This document shows, piece by piece, positions 21,243 through 33,491 of a DNA stretch of 64,000 bases. The notes beneath the pieces were generated by a model, which was given only the letters and a program-made list of their open reading frames with translations, was not told the DNA's origin and did no database searches. Source of the stretch: Ophthalmolycus amberensis. Lineage: Eukaryota; Chordata; Actinopteri; Perciformes; Zoarcidae. A program made the position numbers and the translations under genes. Numbering within the stretch: the stretch's first letter is position 1; the number at the start of each line of letters is the position of its first letter. The DNA lies in the NCBI GenBank assembly GCA_024529925.1, contig JAFEUB010000785.1, forward strand, positions 186,001-250,000, written 5' to 3'.

Positions 21243-23365
21243 ATTAAAGCTGCGAGCAGCGATGAACGGGCCCTCGCCATGCGCGCGTCGGCGTGCCGGC
21301 GGGACTCTGGCCTGCGCGTCCGAGAGAGCGAGACGTGTTTAATCCCGCGTGGACCGCCTGGTGCCGGAATTGACGCTTTGCAAACAGTCCGACGCTTCCT
21401 GTGTCCGCTGCCTGGCGCTACAGAACGCGTGCGTCGTGTTGCTCTGTGTCAAGTGTCAACCGCGTAGTGTAAAAGTCACGTGAATCGGATGCAGTTTGTC
21501 AGAAAACGCAGATTTCCTTTCGCCAGCAGGTGGCGCTGTGAGTACTAGTGAAAATAAGCTTGTAGACATCCTCGGGCCGTGAGTGGTATCAAGCATGAGA
21601 AGTTTGGGACCGTTTGGAAGAAGTGCAGCTGAGTTACATCAGCTATTTTCACGAGGAATCACATAAAGAAATCGCCCGCTACGGCTAAACGATTCCGTCA
21701 AATGTAAAGCTTTTAATAACTTTTAATCACAACGGTCTTGACATGGTGCTAGCAAATTTTGAAGTGGATCTGATGAAGTCCCTAGGAGGAGTTCGTTAAA
21801 GTATAGCGACTAGAAATAGGCCGAAATCGATGGAAAAATGACACATGAATCAAAATTCCCGACTTCCGGTCGGGTTTAGAGCATGGTTCCAAGAGACTTA
21901 TATTTAAGTCTCCATAGGATACATGTGCGTACCAACTTTCATACATGTAGCTCAAACGTAGCGCCGGGGCTGCTCTTTCGAAATATTGTAGGGGGCGCTA
22001 TAGAGGCAATTTAAAACGGACAATTAAAAAAATCATATACACTATGTCTTCCTGTGACCTACGACACATGTACAAAGTTTCATGAGTTTTTGAGCATCCC
22101 AACATACTCAACCATCAGCTTCCTGTTTCATGAATACGATGCGTCGCCACGGCAACAGCGTTCAACGAAAGCGCACAATATTCATGATCATGCATCATCA
22201 ATGTCTTATGGCTATCCTTACCAAATTTGAAACTCATCAGGTCACCTGGCTAGGAGCTATAAAGAAAAGTATAAAATATGACATTTCCTTTCGCCAGTAG
22301 GTGGCGCTATGAGGTATTGAATTTTTTTCAATTGAAATATGTTCAAGCTTGATGTAGCATCATGCAAAATAAGTTTTGTGCGGATTGCATAATGTACCTT
22401 GGAGTTATAAGAACTTATAAGAATTGATTTTTTCCAAAACAGTGAGGCAAAATGGCCGCCACGCCACATCAAGGTTCTTCGATGAAAGCGCGAGATTTTG
22501 ATAACTTTTAATCACAAAGGTCTTAAGAACATCCTGACCAAAGGAGAAGTTGATCGCATAAATTCTCTAGGAGGAGTTCGTTCAAATGCGAAGGCTGAAA
22601 TTGGCGAAAAGTGGCAAAAATGCCAACTTCGCGGGTCTACTGTAGCGCCCCCTAGTGGTTGAATGAAAAACAATTCTCAGGGTATGTTACAGCATGCGAT
22701 GTGCACATATGCTGCAAGTTTTGGAATTTTAGGACCAACGGTTGAGACGTTATGTGTATTGATATTAAGCCACGCCCCTAAGAAGTTTATTGGTCCATAT
22801 CTTGTAAACGGTAAGAGGTATCAAAAAGCTTTTAATAACTTTTGATGACGTAGCTCTAATAATGATCCACAACAAATTTGGTAGTAATCGGACCCAGAAT
22901 CTAGGAGGAGATAGAAAAAATGGGTTTTACACTAAATCCAAAATGGCGGAAAATCTAAGTAGGCGGAGCTTAGGGGTCTGAGAGGCTTTTTTTTAGATCT
23001 AGCGGATTGGGACATGTGGGTCAAATTTCAAGTCAATCGGACATACTGGCCGAGGGGCGTCGCCGGGCCGATTTGTAGGGGGCGCTAGAGAGCCATTTTT
23101 TTACACAGAGAGTAGCATCATTTTTCAGATGGCAATTTTCACCAGGCCTGACAAGTCCCCGAAATCTGGTGAGTTTTGGAGTACGGCAAGTCCCCCCCAA
23201 GCAGTCCCAAAGTGCAAAAATAAAGATCACGAAAAATAAGAATACCCCGACCAATTTCAATAGGGCCTTCGCCAGGCCGACGTTGTCGACGGCTCGGGCC
23301 CTAATAATCATGCCAATTTCAAGAGGGCCTTCGCCAGGCCGACGTTGTCGACGGCTCGGGCCCTA
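21243..23365 (+). repeat. Array unit, class A (2123 bp)
   Basis: The head is internally shortened (GCGTCCGAGAGAGCGAGACG), consistent with a deletion product of the long-head form. Sites: forward 21523-21537, forward 22294-22308, reverse 22644-22658. The tail is the rarer CAGAGAGTAGCATC form. Two 60-bp junction blocks occupy about 23244-23365. Confidence 0.95.
23244..23365 (+). repeat. Two tandem ~60-bp junction blocks
   Basis: The first copy starts ACCCCGACCAATTTC and the second ATCATGCCAATTTCAAGAG. Both end GGGCCCTAA. The same two-copy arrangement occurs at 35808-35928 and 51074-51197, but with different first copies. Confidence 0.92.
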
Positions 23366-25449
23366 ATTAAAGCTGCGAGCAGCGATGAACGGGCCCTCGC
23401 CATGCGCGCGTCGGGGTGCCGGCGGGACTCTGGCCTGCGCGTCCGAGAACGTCCGCGACCGTCGGACGGCGCGTCCGCGAGCGAGACGTGTTTAATCCCG
23501 CGTGGACCGCCTGGTGCCGGAAATGACGCTTTGCAAATAGTCTGATGCTTCCTGTGTCCGCTGCCTGGTGCTACAGAACGCGTGCGTCGTGTTGCTCTGT
23601 GTCAAGTGTCAACCGTGTAGTGTAAAAGTCACGTGAATCGGATGCAGTTTGTCAGAAAACGCAGATTTCCTTTCGCCAGCAGGTGGCGCTGTGAGTACTA
23701 GTGAAAATAAGCTTGTAGACATCCTCAGGCCGTGAGTGTTATCAAGCATGAGAAGTTTGGGACCGTTTGGAAGAAGTGCAGCTGAGTTACATCAGCTTTT
23801 TTCACGAGGAATCACATAAAGTAATCGCCCGCTACGGCTAAACGATTCCGTCAAATGTAAAGCTTTTAATAACTTTTAATCACAACGGTCTTGACATGGT
23901 GCGAGCAAATTTTAAAGTGGATCTGATGAAGTCCCTAGGAGGAGTTCGTTAAAGTATAGCGACTAGAAATAGGCCGAAATCGATGGAAAAATGACACATG
24001 AATCAAAATTCCCGACTTCCGGTCGGATTTAGAGCATGGTTCCAAGAGACTTATATTTAAGTCTCCATAGGATACATGTGCTTACCAACTTTCATACATG
24101 TAGCTCACACGTAGCGCCGGGGCTGCTCTTTCGAAATATTTTAGGGGGCGCTATAGAGGCAATTTAAAACGGACAAGCCAAAAAACCACATACACTATGT
24201 CTTCCTGTGACCTACGACACATGTACAAAGTTTCATGAGTTTTTGAGCATCCCAACACACTCAACCATCAGCTTCCTGTTTCATGGCGAACGATGCGTCG
24301 CCACGGCAACACCGTTCAACGAAAGCGCACAATATTCATGATCATGCATCATCAATGTCTTAAGGCTATCCTTACTAAATTTGAGACGCATCAGGTCATC
24401 AGGCTAGGAGGAATTAAGAAAGGTATAAAATATGACATTTCCTTTAGCCAGTAGGTGGCGCTATGAGTTATAGAATTTTTTTCAATTGAAATATGTTCAA
24501 GCTGGAATGATTATCATGCATAAGAAATTTTGTGCGGATTGCAAAATGTACCTTGGAGTTATAACAACTTATACGAATTCGTTTTTTCAAAAACAGTGAG
24601 GCAAAATGGCCGCCACGCCACGTCAAGGTTCTTCGATGAAAGCGCGAGATTTTCATAACTCATAATCACAAAGGTCTTAAGAGCATCCTGACCAAAGGAC
24701 AAATTGATCGCATAAAATCTGTAGGAGGAAATCGTCTTTGTACGAAGGCTGAAAATGCAAAAAGTGACAAAAATCACAACTTCGCGGGTTTACTGTAGCG
24801 CCCCCTAGTGGTCGAATGAAAAACAATTCTCAGGGTATGTTCCAGCATGCGATGTGCACATATGCTGCAAGTTTTGGAATTTTAGGACAAACGGTTGAGA
24901 AGTTATGTGTATTGATATTAAGCCACGCCCCTAAGAAGTTAATTGGTCCATATCTTCTAAACGCTAAGAGGTATCAAAAAGCTTTTAATAACTTTTGATG
25001 ACGTAGCTCTAATAATGATTCACTACAAATTTGGTAGTAATCGGACCCAGCATCTAGGAGGAGATAGAAAAAATGGGTTTTACACTAAATCCAAAATGGC
25101 GGAAAATCTAAGTAGGCGGAGCTTAGGGGTCTGAGAGGCTTTTTTTTAGATCTAGCGGATTGGGACATGTGGGTAAAATTTCAAGTCAATCGGACATACT
25201 GGCCGAGGGGCGTCGCCGTGGCGATTTGTAGGGGGCGCTAGAGAGCCATTTTTTTACGCAGAAAGACGCATCCATTTCAAACTCTAAGTTCACCCAGACC
25301 TGACAAGTCCCCCAAATCTGGTGAGTTTTGGAGTACAGCAAGTCCCTCCCAAGCAGTCCCAAAGATTAAATATAAGAATCATAAATAATAATCATGCCAA
25401 TTTCAATAGGGCCTTCGCCAGGCCGACGTTGTCGACGGCTCGGGCCCTA
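23366..25449 (+). repeat. Array unit, class A with long CpG-depleted head (2084 bp)
   Basis: The head has the 32-bp insertion (GAACGTCCGCGACCGTCGGA) and the TCTGATGC/GGTGCT CpG losses, but keeps GCTGCGAGCAGC. Sites: forward 23676-23690, forward 24448-24462, reverse 24797-24811. One 60-bp block is at about 25391-25449. Confidence 0.95.
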
Positions 25450-27427
25450 ATTAAAGCTGCGAGCAGCGATGAACGGGCCCTCGCCATGCGCGCGTCGGCG
25501 TGCCGGCGGGACTCCGGCCTGCGCGTCCGCGAGCGAGACGTGTTTAATCCCGCGTGGACCGCCTGGTGCCGGAATTGACGCTTTGCAAACAGTCCGACGC
25601 TTCCTGCGTCCTCCGCCTGGCGCTACAGAACGCGTGCGTCGTGTTGCTCTGTGTCAAGTGTCAACCGCGTAGTGTAAAAGTCACGTGAATCGGATGCAGT
25701 TTGTCAGAAAACGCAGATTTCCTTTCGCCAGCAGGTGGCGCTGTGAGTACTAGTGAAAATAAGCTTGTAGACATCCTCGGGCCGTGAGTGTTATCAAGCA
25801 TGAGAAGTTTGGGACCGTTTGGAAGAAGTGCAGCTGAGTTACATCAGCTTTTTTCACGAGGAATCACATAACGTAATCGCCCGCTACGGCTAAACGATTC
25901 CGTCAAATGTAAAGCTTTTAATAACTTTTAATCACAACGGTCTTGACATGGTGCGAGCAAATTTTAAAGTGGATCTGATGAAGTCCCTAGGAGGAGTTCG
26001 TTAAAGTATAGCGACTAGAAATAGGCCGAAATCGATGGAAAAATGACACATGAATCAAAATTCCCGACTTCCGGTCGGGTTTAGAGCATGGTTCCAAGAG
26101 ACTTATATTTAAGTCTCCATAGGATACATGTGTGTACCAACTTTCATACATGTAGCTCAAACGTAGCGCCGGGGCTGCTCTTTCGAAATATTGTAGGGGG
26201 CGCTATAGAGGCAATTTAAAACGCACAAGCCAAAAAAACATATACACTATGTCTTCCTGTGACCTACGACACATGTACAAAGTTTCATGAGTTTTTGAGC
26301 ATCCCAACACACTCAACCATCAGCTTCCTGTTTCATGGCGAACGATGCGTCGTCACGGCAACACCGTTCAACGAAAGCGCACAATATTCATGATCATGCA
26401 TCATCAATGTCTTAAGGCTATCCTTACTAAATTTGAGACTCATGAGGTCATCAGGCTAGGAGGAATTAAGAAAGGTATAAAATATGACATTTCCTTTAGC
26501 CAGTAGGTGGCGCTATGAGTTATTGAAATTTTTTCAATTGAAATATGTTCAAGCTTGAATGATTATCATGCATAAGAAGTTTTGTGCGGATTGCATAATG
26601 TACCTTGGAGTTATAACAACTTATACAAATTCGTTTTTTCAAAAACAGTGAGGCAAAATGGCCGCCACGCCACGTCAAGGTTCTTCGATGAAAGCGCGAG
26701 ATTTTCATAACTCATAATCACAAAGGTCTTAAGAGCATCCTTACCAAAGGAGAAATTGATCGCATAAAATCTGTAGGAGGAAATCGTCTTTGTACGAAGG
26801 CTGAAAATGCAAAAAGTGACAAAAATCACAACTTCGCGGGTTTACTGTAGCGCCCCCTAGTGGTCGAATGAAAAACAATTCTCAGGGTATGTTCCAGCAT
26901 GCGATGGGCACATATGCTGCAAGTTTTGGAATTTTAGGACAAACGGTTGAGAAGTTATGTGTATTGATATTAAGCCACGCCCCTAAGAAGTTTATTGGTC
27001 CATATCTTGTAAACGCTAAGAGGTATCAAAAAGCTTTTAATAACTTTTGATGAGGTAGGTCCATTAATGATCCACAACAAATTTGGTAGTAATCGGACCC
27101 AGCATCTAGGAGGAGATAGAAAAAATGGGTTTTACACTAAATCCAAAATGGCGGAAAATCTAAGTAGGCGGAGCTTAGGGGTCTGAGAGGCTTTTTTGTA
27201 GATCTATCTCAAGTGGACATGGGTGTGGATTTTCAAGTCAATCGGACTTACTGGCCGAGGGGCGTCGATTTAGGGGGCGCTAGAGAGCCATTTTTTTTTC
27301 ACAGAGAGTTGCATCATTCTTCAGATGGCTATTTTCACCAAGCCTGACAAGTCCCCAAAATCTGGTGAGTTTTGGAGTATGGCAAGTCCCCCCCAAGCAG
27401 TCCCAAAGACGCAAAAGATAAATCATA
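25450..27427 (+). repeat. Array unit, class A (1978 bp)
   Basis: Sites: forward 25728-25742, forward 26500-26514, reverse 26849-26863. It has the TTTCATAACTCATAATC variant before the reverse site and the CAGAGAGTTGCATC tail form, and ends in an A-rich tail with no 60-bp block. Confidence 0.95.
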
Positions 27428-29483
27428 ATTAAAGCTGCGAGCAGCGATGAACGGGCCCTCGCTACGCGCGCGTCGGCGTGCCGGCGGGACTCTGGCCTGC
27501 GCGTCCGCGAGCGAGACGTGTTTAATCCCGCGTGGACCGCCTGGTGCCGGAATTGACGCTTTGCAAGCAGTCCGACGCTTCCTGCGTCCTCTGCCTGGCG
27601 CTACAGAACGCGTGCGTCGTGTTGCTCTGTGTCAAGTGTCAACCGCGTAGTGTAAAAGTGACGTCAATCGGATGCAGTTTGTCAGAAAACGCAGATTTCC
27701 TTTCGCCAGCAGGTGGCGCTGTGAGTACTAGTGAAAATAAGCTTGTAGACATCCCTCAGGCCGTGAGTTTTATCAAGCATGTGAAGTTTGGGACCGTTTG
27801 GAACAAGTGCAGCTGAGTTACATCAGCTTTTTTCACGAGGAATCACATAAAGTAATCGGCCGCTACGGCTAAACGATTCCGTCAAAGGTAAAGCTTTTAA
27901 TAACTTTTAATCACAACGGTCTTGACATGGTGCGAGCAAATTTTAAAGTGGATCTGATGAAGTCCCTAGGAGGAGTTCGTTAAAGTATAGCGACAAGAAA
28001 TAGGCCGAAATCGATGGAAAAATGACACATGAATCAAAATTCCCGACTTCCGGTCGGGTTTAGAGCATGGTTCCAAGAGACTTATATTTAAGTCTCCATA
28101 GGATACATGTGCTTACCAACTTTCATACATGTAGCTCAAACGTAGTGCCGGGGCTGCTCTTTCGAAATATTGTAGGGGGCGCTATAGAGGCAATTTAAAA
28201 CGGACAAGCCAAAAAAACATATACACTATGTCTTCCTATGACCTACGACACATGTACAAAGTTTCATGAGTTTTTGAGCATCCCAACACACTCAACCATC
28301 AGCTTCCTGTTTCATGGCGAACGATGCGTCGCCACGGCAACACCGTTCAACGAAAGCGCACAATATTCATGATCATGCATCATCAATGTCTTAAGGCTAT
28401 CCTTACTAAATTTGAGACTCATCAGGTCATCAGGCTAGGAGGAATTAAGAAAGGTATAAAATATGACATTTCCTTTAGCCAGTAGGTGGCGCTATGAGTT
28501 ATTGAATTTTTTTCAATTGAAATATGTTCAAGCTGGAATGATTATCATGCATAAGAAGTTTTGTGCGGATTGGACAATGTACCTTGGAGTTATAAGAACT
28601 TATAAGAATTAATTTTTTCCAAAACAGTGAGGCAAAATGGCCGCCACGCCACGTCAAGGTTCTTCGATGAAAGCGCGAGATTTTGATAACTTTTAATCAC
28701 AAAGGTCTTAAGAACATCCTGACCAAAGGAGAAGTTGATCGCATAAATTCTCTAGGAGGAGTTCGTTCAAATGCGAAGGCTGAAATCTGCGAAAAGTGGC
28801 AAAAAGGCCAACTTCGCGGGTCTGCTGTAGCGCCCCCTAGTGGTTGAATGCAAAACAATTGTCAGGGTATGTTACAGCATGCGATGTGCACATATGCTGC
28901 AAGTTTTGGAATTTTGGGACAAACGGTTGAGAAGTTATGTGTATTGATATTAAGCCACGCCCCTAAGAAGTTTATTGGTCCATATCTTGTAAACGGTAAG
29001 AGGTATCAAAAAGCTTTTAATAACTTTTGATGACGTAGCTCTAATAATGATCCACAACAAATTTGGTAGTAATCGGACCCAGAATCTAGGAGGAGATAGA
29101 AAAAATGGGTTTTACACTAAATCCAAAATGGCGGAAAATCTAAGTAGGCGGAGCTTAGGGGTTTGAGAGGCTTTTTTTTAGATCTAGCGGATTCGGACAT
29201 GTGGGTCAAATTTCAAGTAAATCGGACATACTGGCCGAGGGGCGTCGCCGTGGCGATTTGTAGGGGGCGCTAGAGAGCCATTTTTTTACACAGAAAGACG
29301 CATCCATTTCAATCTCTAAGTTCACCTAGACCTGACAAGTCCCCCAAATCTGGTGAGTTTTGGAGCATGGCAAGTCCCCCCCAAGCAGTCCCAAACTACA
29401 AAAATATAGATCAGAATAATAATAACCAGGCCAATTTCAAGAGGGCCTTCGCCAGGCCGACGTTGTCGACGGCTCGGGCCCTA
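27428..29483 (+). repeat. Array unit, class A (2056 bp), CRE-type head site
   Basis: In this unit alone the ACGT-core head site is TGACGTCA (27659-27666). Sites: forward 27706-27720, forward 28479-28493, reverse 28829-28843. One 60-bp block is at about 29424-29483. Confidence 0.95.
27659..27666. promoter_or_regulatory. Perfect CRE palindrome replacing the head E-box
   Basis: TGACGTCA, the consensus CREB/ATF site, stands where most units have TCACGTGA. Two substitutions around the shared ACGT core explain the change. Confidence 0.4.
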
Positions 29484-31463
29484 ATTAAAGCTGCGAGCAG
29501 CGATGAACGGGCCCTCGCCATGCGCGCGTCGGCGTGCCGGCGGGACTCTGGCCTGCGCGTCCGCGAGCGAGACGTGTTTAATCCCGCGTGGACCGCCTGG
29601 TGCCGGAATTGACGCTTTGCAAGCAGTCCGACGCTTCCTGCGTCCTCTGCCTGGCGCTACAGAACGCGTGCGTCGTGTTGCTCTGTGTCAAGCGTGAACC
29701 GCGTAGTGTAAATGGGATGCAGTTTGTCAGAAAACGCAGATTTCCTTTCGCCAGCAGGTGGCGCTGTGAGTACTAGTGAAAATAAGCTTGTAGACATCCT
29801 CGGGCCGTGAGTGTTATCAAGCATGAGAAGTTTGGGACCGTTTGGAAGAAGTGCAGCTGAGTTACATCAGCTTTTTTCACGAGGAATCACATAAAGTAAT
29901 CGCCCGCTACGGCTAAACGATTCCGTCAAATGTAAAGCTTTTAATAACTTTTAATCACAACGGTCTTGACATGGTGCGAGCAAATTTTAAAGTGGATCTG
30001 ATGAAGTCCCTAGGAGGAGTTCGTTAAAGTATAGCGACTAGAAATAGGCCGAAATCGATGGAAAAATGACACATGAATCAAAATTCCCGACTTCCGGTCG
30101 GGTTTAGAGCATGGTTCCAAGAGACTTATATTTAAGTCTCCATAGGATACATGTGCTTACCAACTTTCATACATGTAGCTGAAACGTAGCACTGGGGCTG
30201 CTCTTTCGAAATATTGTAGGGGGCGCTATAGAGGCAATTTAAAACGGACAAGCCAAAAAAACATATACACTATGTCTTCCTGTGACCTACGACACATATA
30301 CAAAGTTTCATGAGTTTTTGAGCATCCCAACACACTCAACCATCAGCTTCCTGTTTCATGAATACGATGCGTCGCCACGGCAACAGCGTTCAACGAAAGC
30401 GCACAATATTCATGATCATGCATCATCAATGTCGTATGGCTATCCTTACCAAATTTGAAACTCATCAGGTCACCTGGCTAGGAGCTATAAAGAAAAGTAT
30501 AAAATATGACATTTCCTTTAGCCAGTAGGTGGCGCTATGAGTTATTGAATTTTTTTCAATTGAAATATGTTCAAGCTTGAATGATTATCATGCATAAGAA
30601 ATTTTGTGCGGATTGCATAATGTACCTTGGAGTTATAACAACTTATACGAATTCGTTTTTTCAAAAACAGTGAGGCAAAATGGCCGCCACGCCACGTCAA
30701 GGTTCTTCGATGAAAGCGCGAGATTTTCATAACTCATAATCACAAAGGTCTTAAGAACATCCTGACCAAAGGAGAAGTTGATCGCATAAATTCTCTAAGA
30801 GGAGTTCGTTAAAATGCGAAGGCTGAAATCTGCAAAAAGTGGCAAAAATGCCAAATTGGCGGGTTTACTGTAGCGCCCCCTAGTGGTCGAATGAAAAACA
30901 ATTCTCAGGGTATGTTCCAGCATGCGATGGGCACATATGCTGCAAGTTTTGGAATTTTAGGACAAACGGTTGAGAAGTTATGTGTATTGATATTAAGCCA
31001 CGCCCCTAAGAAGTTTATTGGTCCATATCTTGTAAACGCTAAGAGGTATCAAAAAGCTTTTAATAACTTTTGATGAGGTAGGTCCATTAATGATCTACAA
31101 CAAATTTGGTAGTAATCGGACCCAGCATCTAGGAGGAGATAGAAAAAATGGGTTTTACACTAAATCCAAAATGGCGGAAAATCTAAGTAGGCGGAGCTTA
31201 GGGGTCTGAGAGGCTTTTTTTTAGATCTAGCGGATTGGGACATGTGGGTAAAATTTCAAGTCAATCGGACATACTGGCCGAGGGGCGTCGCCGTGGCGAT
31301 TTGTAGGGGGCGCTAGAGAGCCATTTTTTTACGCAGAAAGACGCATCCATTTCAAACTCTAAGTTCACCCAGACCTGACAAGTCCCCCAAATCTGGTGAG
31401 TTTTGGAGTACAGGCAAGTCCCTCCCAAGCAGTCCCAAAGATTAAATATAAGAATCATAAATA
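29484..31463 (+). repeat. Array unit, class A with short head (1980 bp)
   Basis: The 11-bp head deletion removes the ACGT-core site. Sites: forward 29751-29765, forward 30522-30536, reverse 30872-30886. The tail ends AAATATAAGAATCATAAATA and joins the next head directly. Confidence 0.95.
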
Positions 31464-33491
31464 ATTAAAGCTGCGAGCAGCGATGAACGGGCCCTCGCTA
31501 CGCGCGCGTCGGCGTGCCGGCGGGACTCTGGCCTGCGCGTCCGCGAGCGAGACGTGTTTAATCCCGCGTGGACCGCCTGGTGCCGGAATTGACGCTTTGC
31601 AAACAGTCCGACGCTTCCTGCGTCCTCTGCCTGGCGCTACAGAACGCGTGCGTCGTGTTGCTCTGTGTCAAGCGTGAACCGCGTAGTGTAAATGGGATGC
31701 AGTTTGTCAGAAAACGCAGATTTCCTTTCGCCAGCAGGTGGCGCTGTGAGTACTAGTGAAAATAAGCTTGTAGACATCCTCGGGCCGTGAGTGGTATCAA
31801 GCATGAGAAGTTTGGGACCGTTTGGAAGAAGTGCAGCTGAGTTACATCAGCTTATTTCACGAGGAATCACATAAAGTAATCGCCCGCTACGGCTAAACGA
31901 TTCCGTCAAATGTAAAGCTTTTAATAACTTTTAATCACAACGGTCTTGACATGGTGCTAGCAAATTTTAAAGTGGATCTGATGAAGTCCCTAGGAGGAGT
32001 TCGTTAAAGTATAGCGACTAGAAATAGGCCGAAATCGATGGAAAAATGACACATGAATCAAAATTCCCGACTTCCGGTCGGGTTTAGAGCATGGTTCCAA
32101 GAGACTTATATGTTAAGTCTCCATAGGATACATGTGCTTACCAACTTTCATACATGTAGCTCACACGTAGCGCTGGGGCTGCTGTTTCGAAATATTGTAG
32201 GGGGCGCTATAGAGGCAATTTAAAACGGACGATTAAAAAAATCATATACACTATGTCTTCCTGTGACCTACGACACATGTACAAAGTTTCATGAGTTTTT
32301 GAGCATCCCAACACACTCAACCATCAGCTTCCTGTTTCATGGCGAACGATGCGTCGCCACGGCAACAGCGTTCAACGAAAGCGCACAATATTCTCGGCGA
32401 TTTTTCATCAATGTCTTAAGGCTATCCTTACCGAACTTTGAGACTCATCAGGTCACCTGGCTAGGAGGAATTAACTAAAAGTAAAAAAAAACAACTTCTC
32501 CTTTAGCCAGTAGGCGGCGCTATAAGTTATTGCATTTTTTTCAATTGAAGTCTGTTCAAGCTCGAATGAGCATCATGCATAAGAAGTTTTGTGGGGATTG
32601 GATAATGTACCTTGGAGTTATAACAACTTCTTTTTTCATAAAAATGAGGTAAAATGGCCGCCACGCCGAGTCAAGGTTCTTCGATGAAAGCGCGAGATTT
32701 TCATAAGTTGTCATCACAAAGGTCTTAAGAGCACCCTGACCAAAGGAGAAGTTGATCGCATAAATTCTCTAGGAGTAGTTCGTTAAATACGAAGGCAGAA
32801 AAATGCAAAAAGTGACAAAAATCACAACTTCGCGGGTTTGCTGTAGCGCCCCCTAGTGGTTGAATGCAAAACAATTCTCAGGGTATGTTACAGCATGCGA
32901 TGTGCACATATGCTGCAAGTTTTGGAATTTTAGGACAAACGGTTGAGAAGTTATGTGTATTGATATTAAGCCACGCCCCTAAGAAGTTAATTGGTCCATA
33001 TCTTCTAAACGCTAAGAGGTATCAAAAAGCTTTTAATAACTTTTGATGACGTAGCTCTAATAATGATTCACTACAAATTTGGTAGTAATCGGACCCAGCA
33101 TCTAGGAGGAGATAGAAAAAATGGGTTTTACACTAAATTCAAAATGGCGGAAAATCTAAGTAGGCGGAGCTTAGGGGTCTGAGAGGCTTTTTTGTAGATC
33201 TATCTCAAGTGGACATGGGTGTGGATTTTCAAGTCAATCGGACATACTGGGCGAGGGGCGTCACTGTAGGGGGCGCTAGAGAGCCATTTTTTTTTACACA
33301 GAAAGACGCATCCATTTCAAACTCTAAGTTCGCGCAGACCTGACAAGTCTCCCAAATCTGGTGAGTTTTGGAGTATGGCAAGTCCCCCCCAAGCAGTCCC
33401 AAAGATGAAAAATAAGAATAAGAAGAATAATACCCCAGTCAATTTCAATAGGGCCTTCGCCAGGCCGACGTTGTCGACGGCTCGGGCCCTA
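31464..33491 (+). repeat. Array unit, class C with short head (2028 bp)
   Basis: From about 32393 it is class C (TTCTCGGCGATTTTTCATC), and the TATAAAA is replaced by a poly-A run. Sites: forward 31731-31745, forward 32507-32521 (AGGCGG), reverse 32845-32859. One 60-bp block is at about 33432-33491. Confidence 0.95.

Noticed and set aside
24559..24777. Minus-strand frames of 60-90 residues in the middle of units
   Set aside because: They overlap plus-strand frames, are interrupted in many units, and show no recognisable domain.
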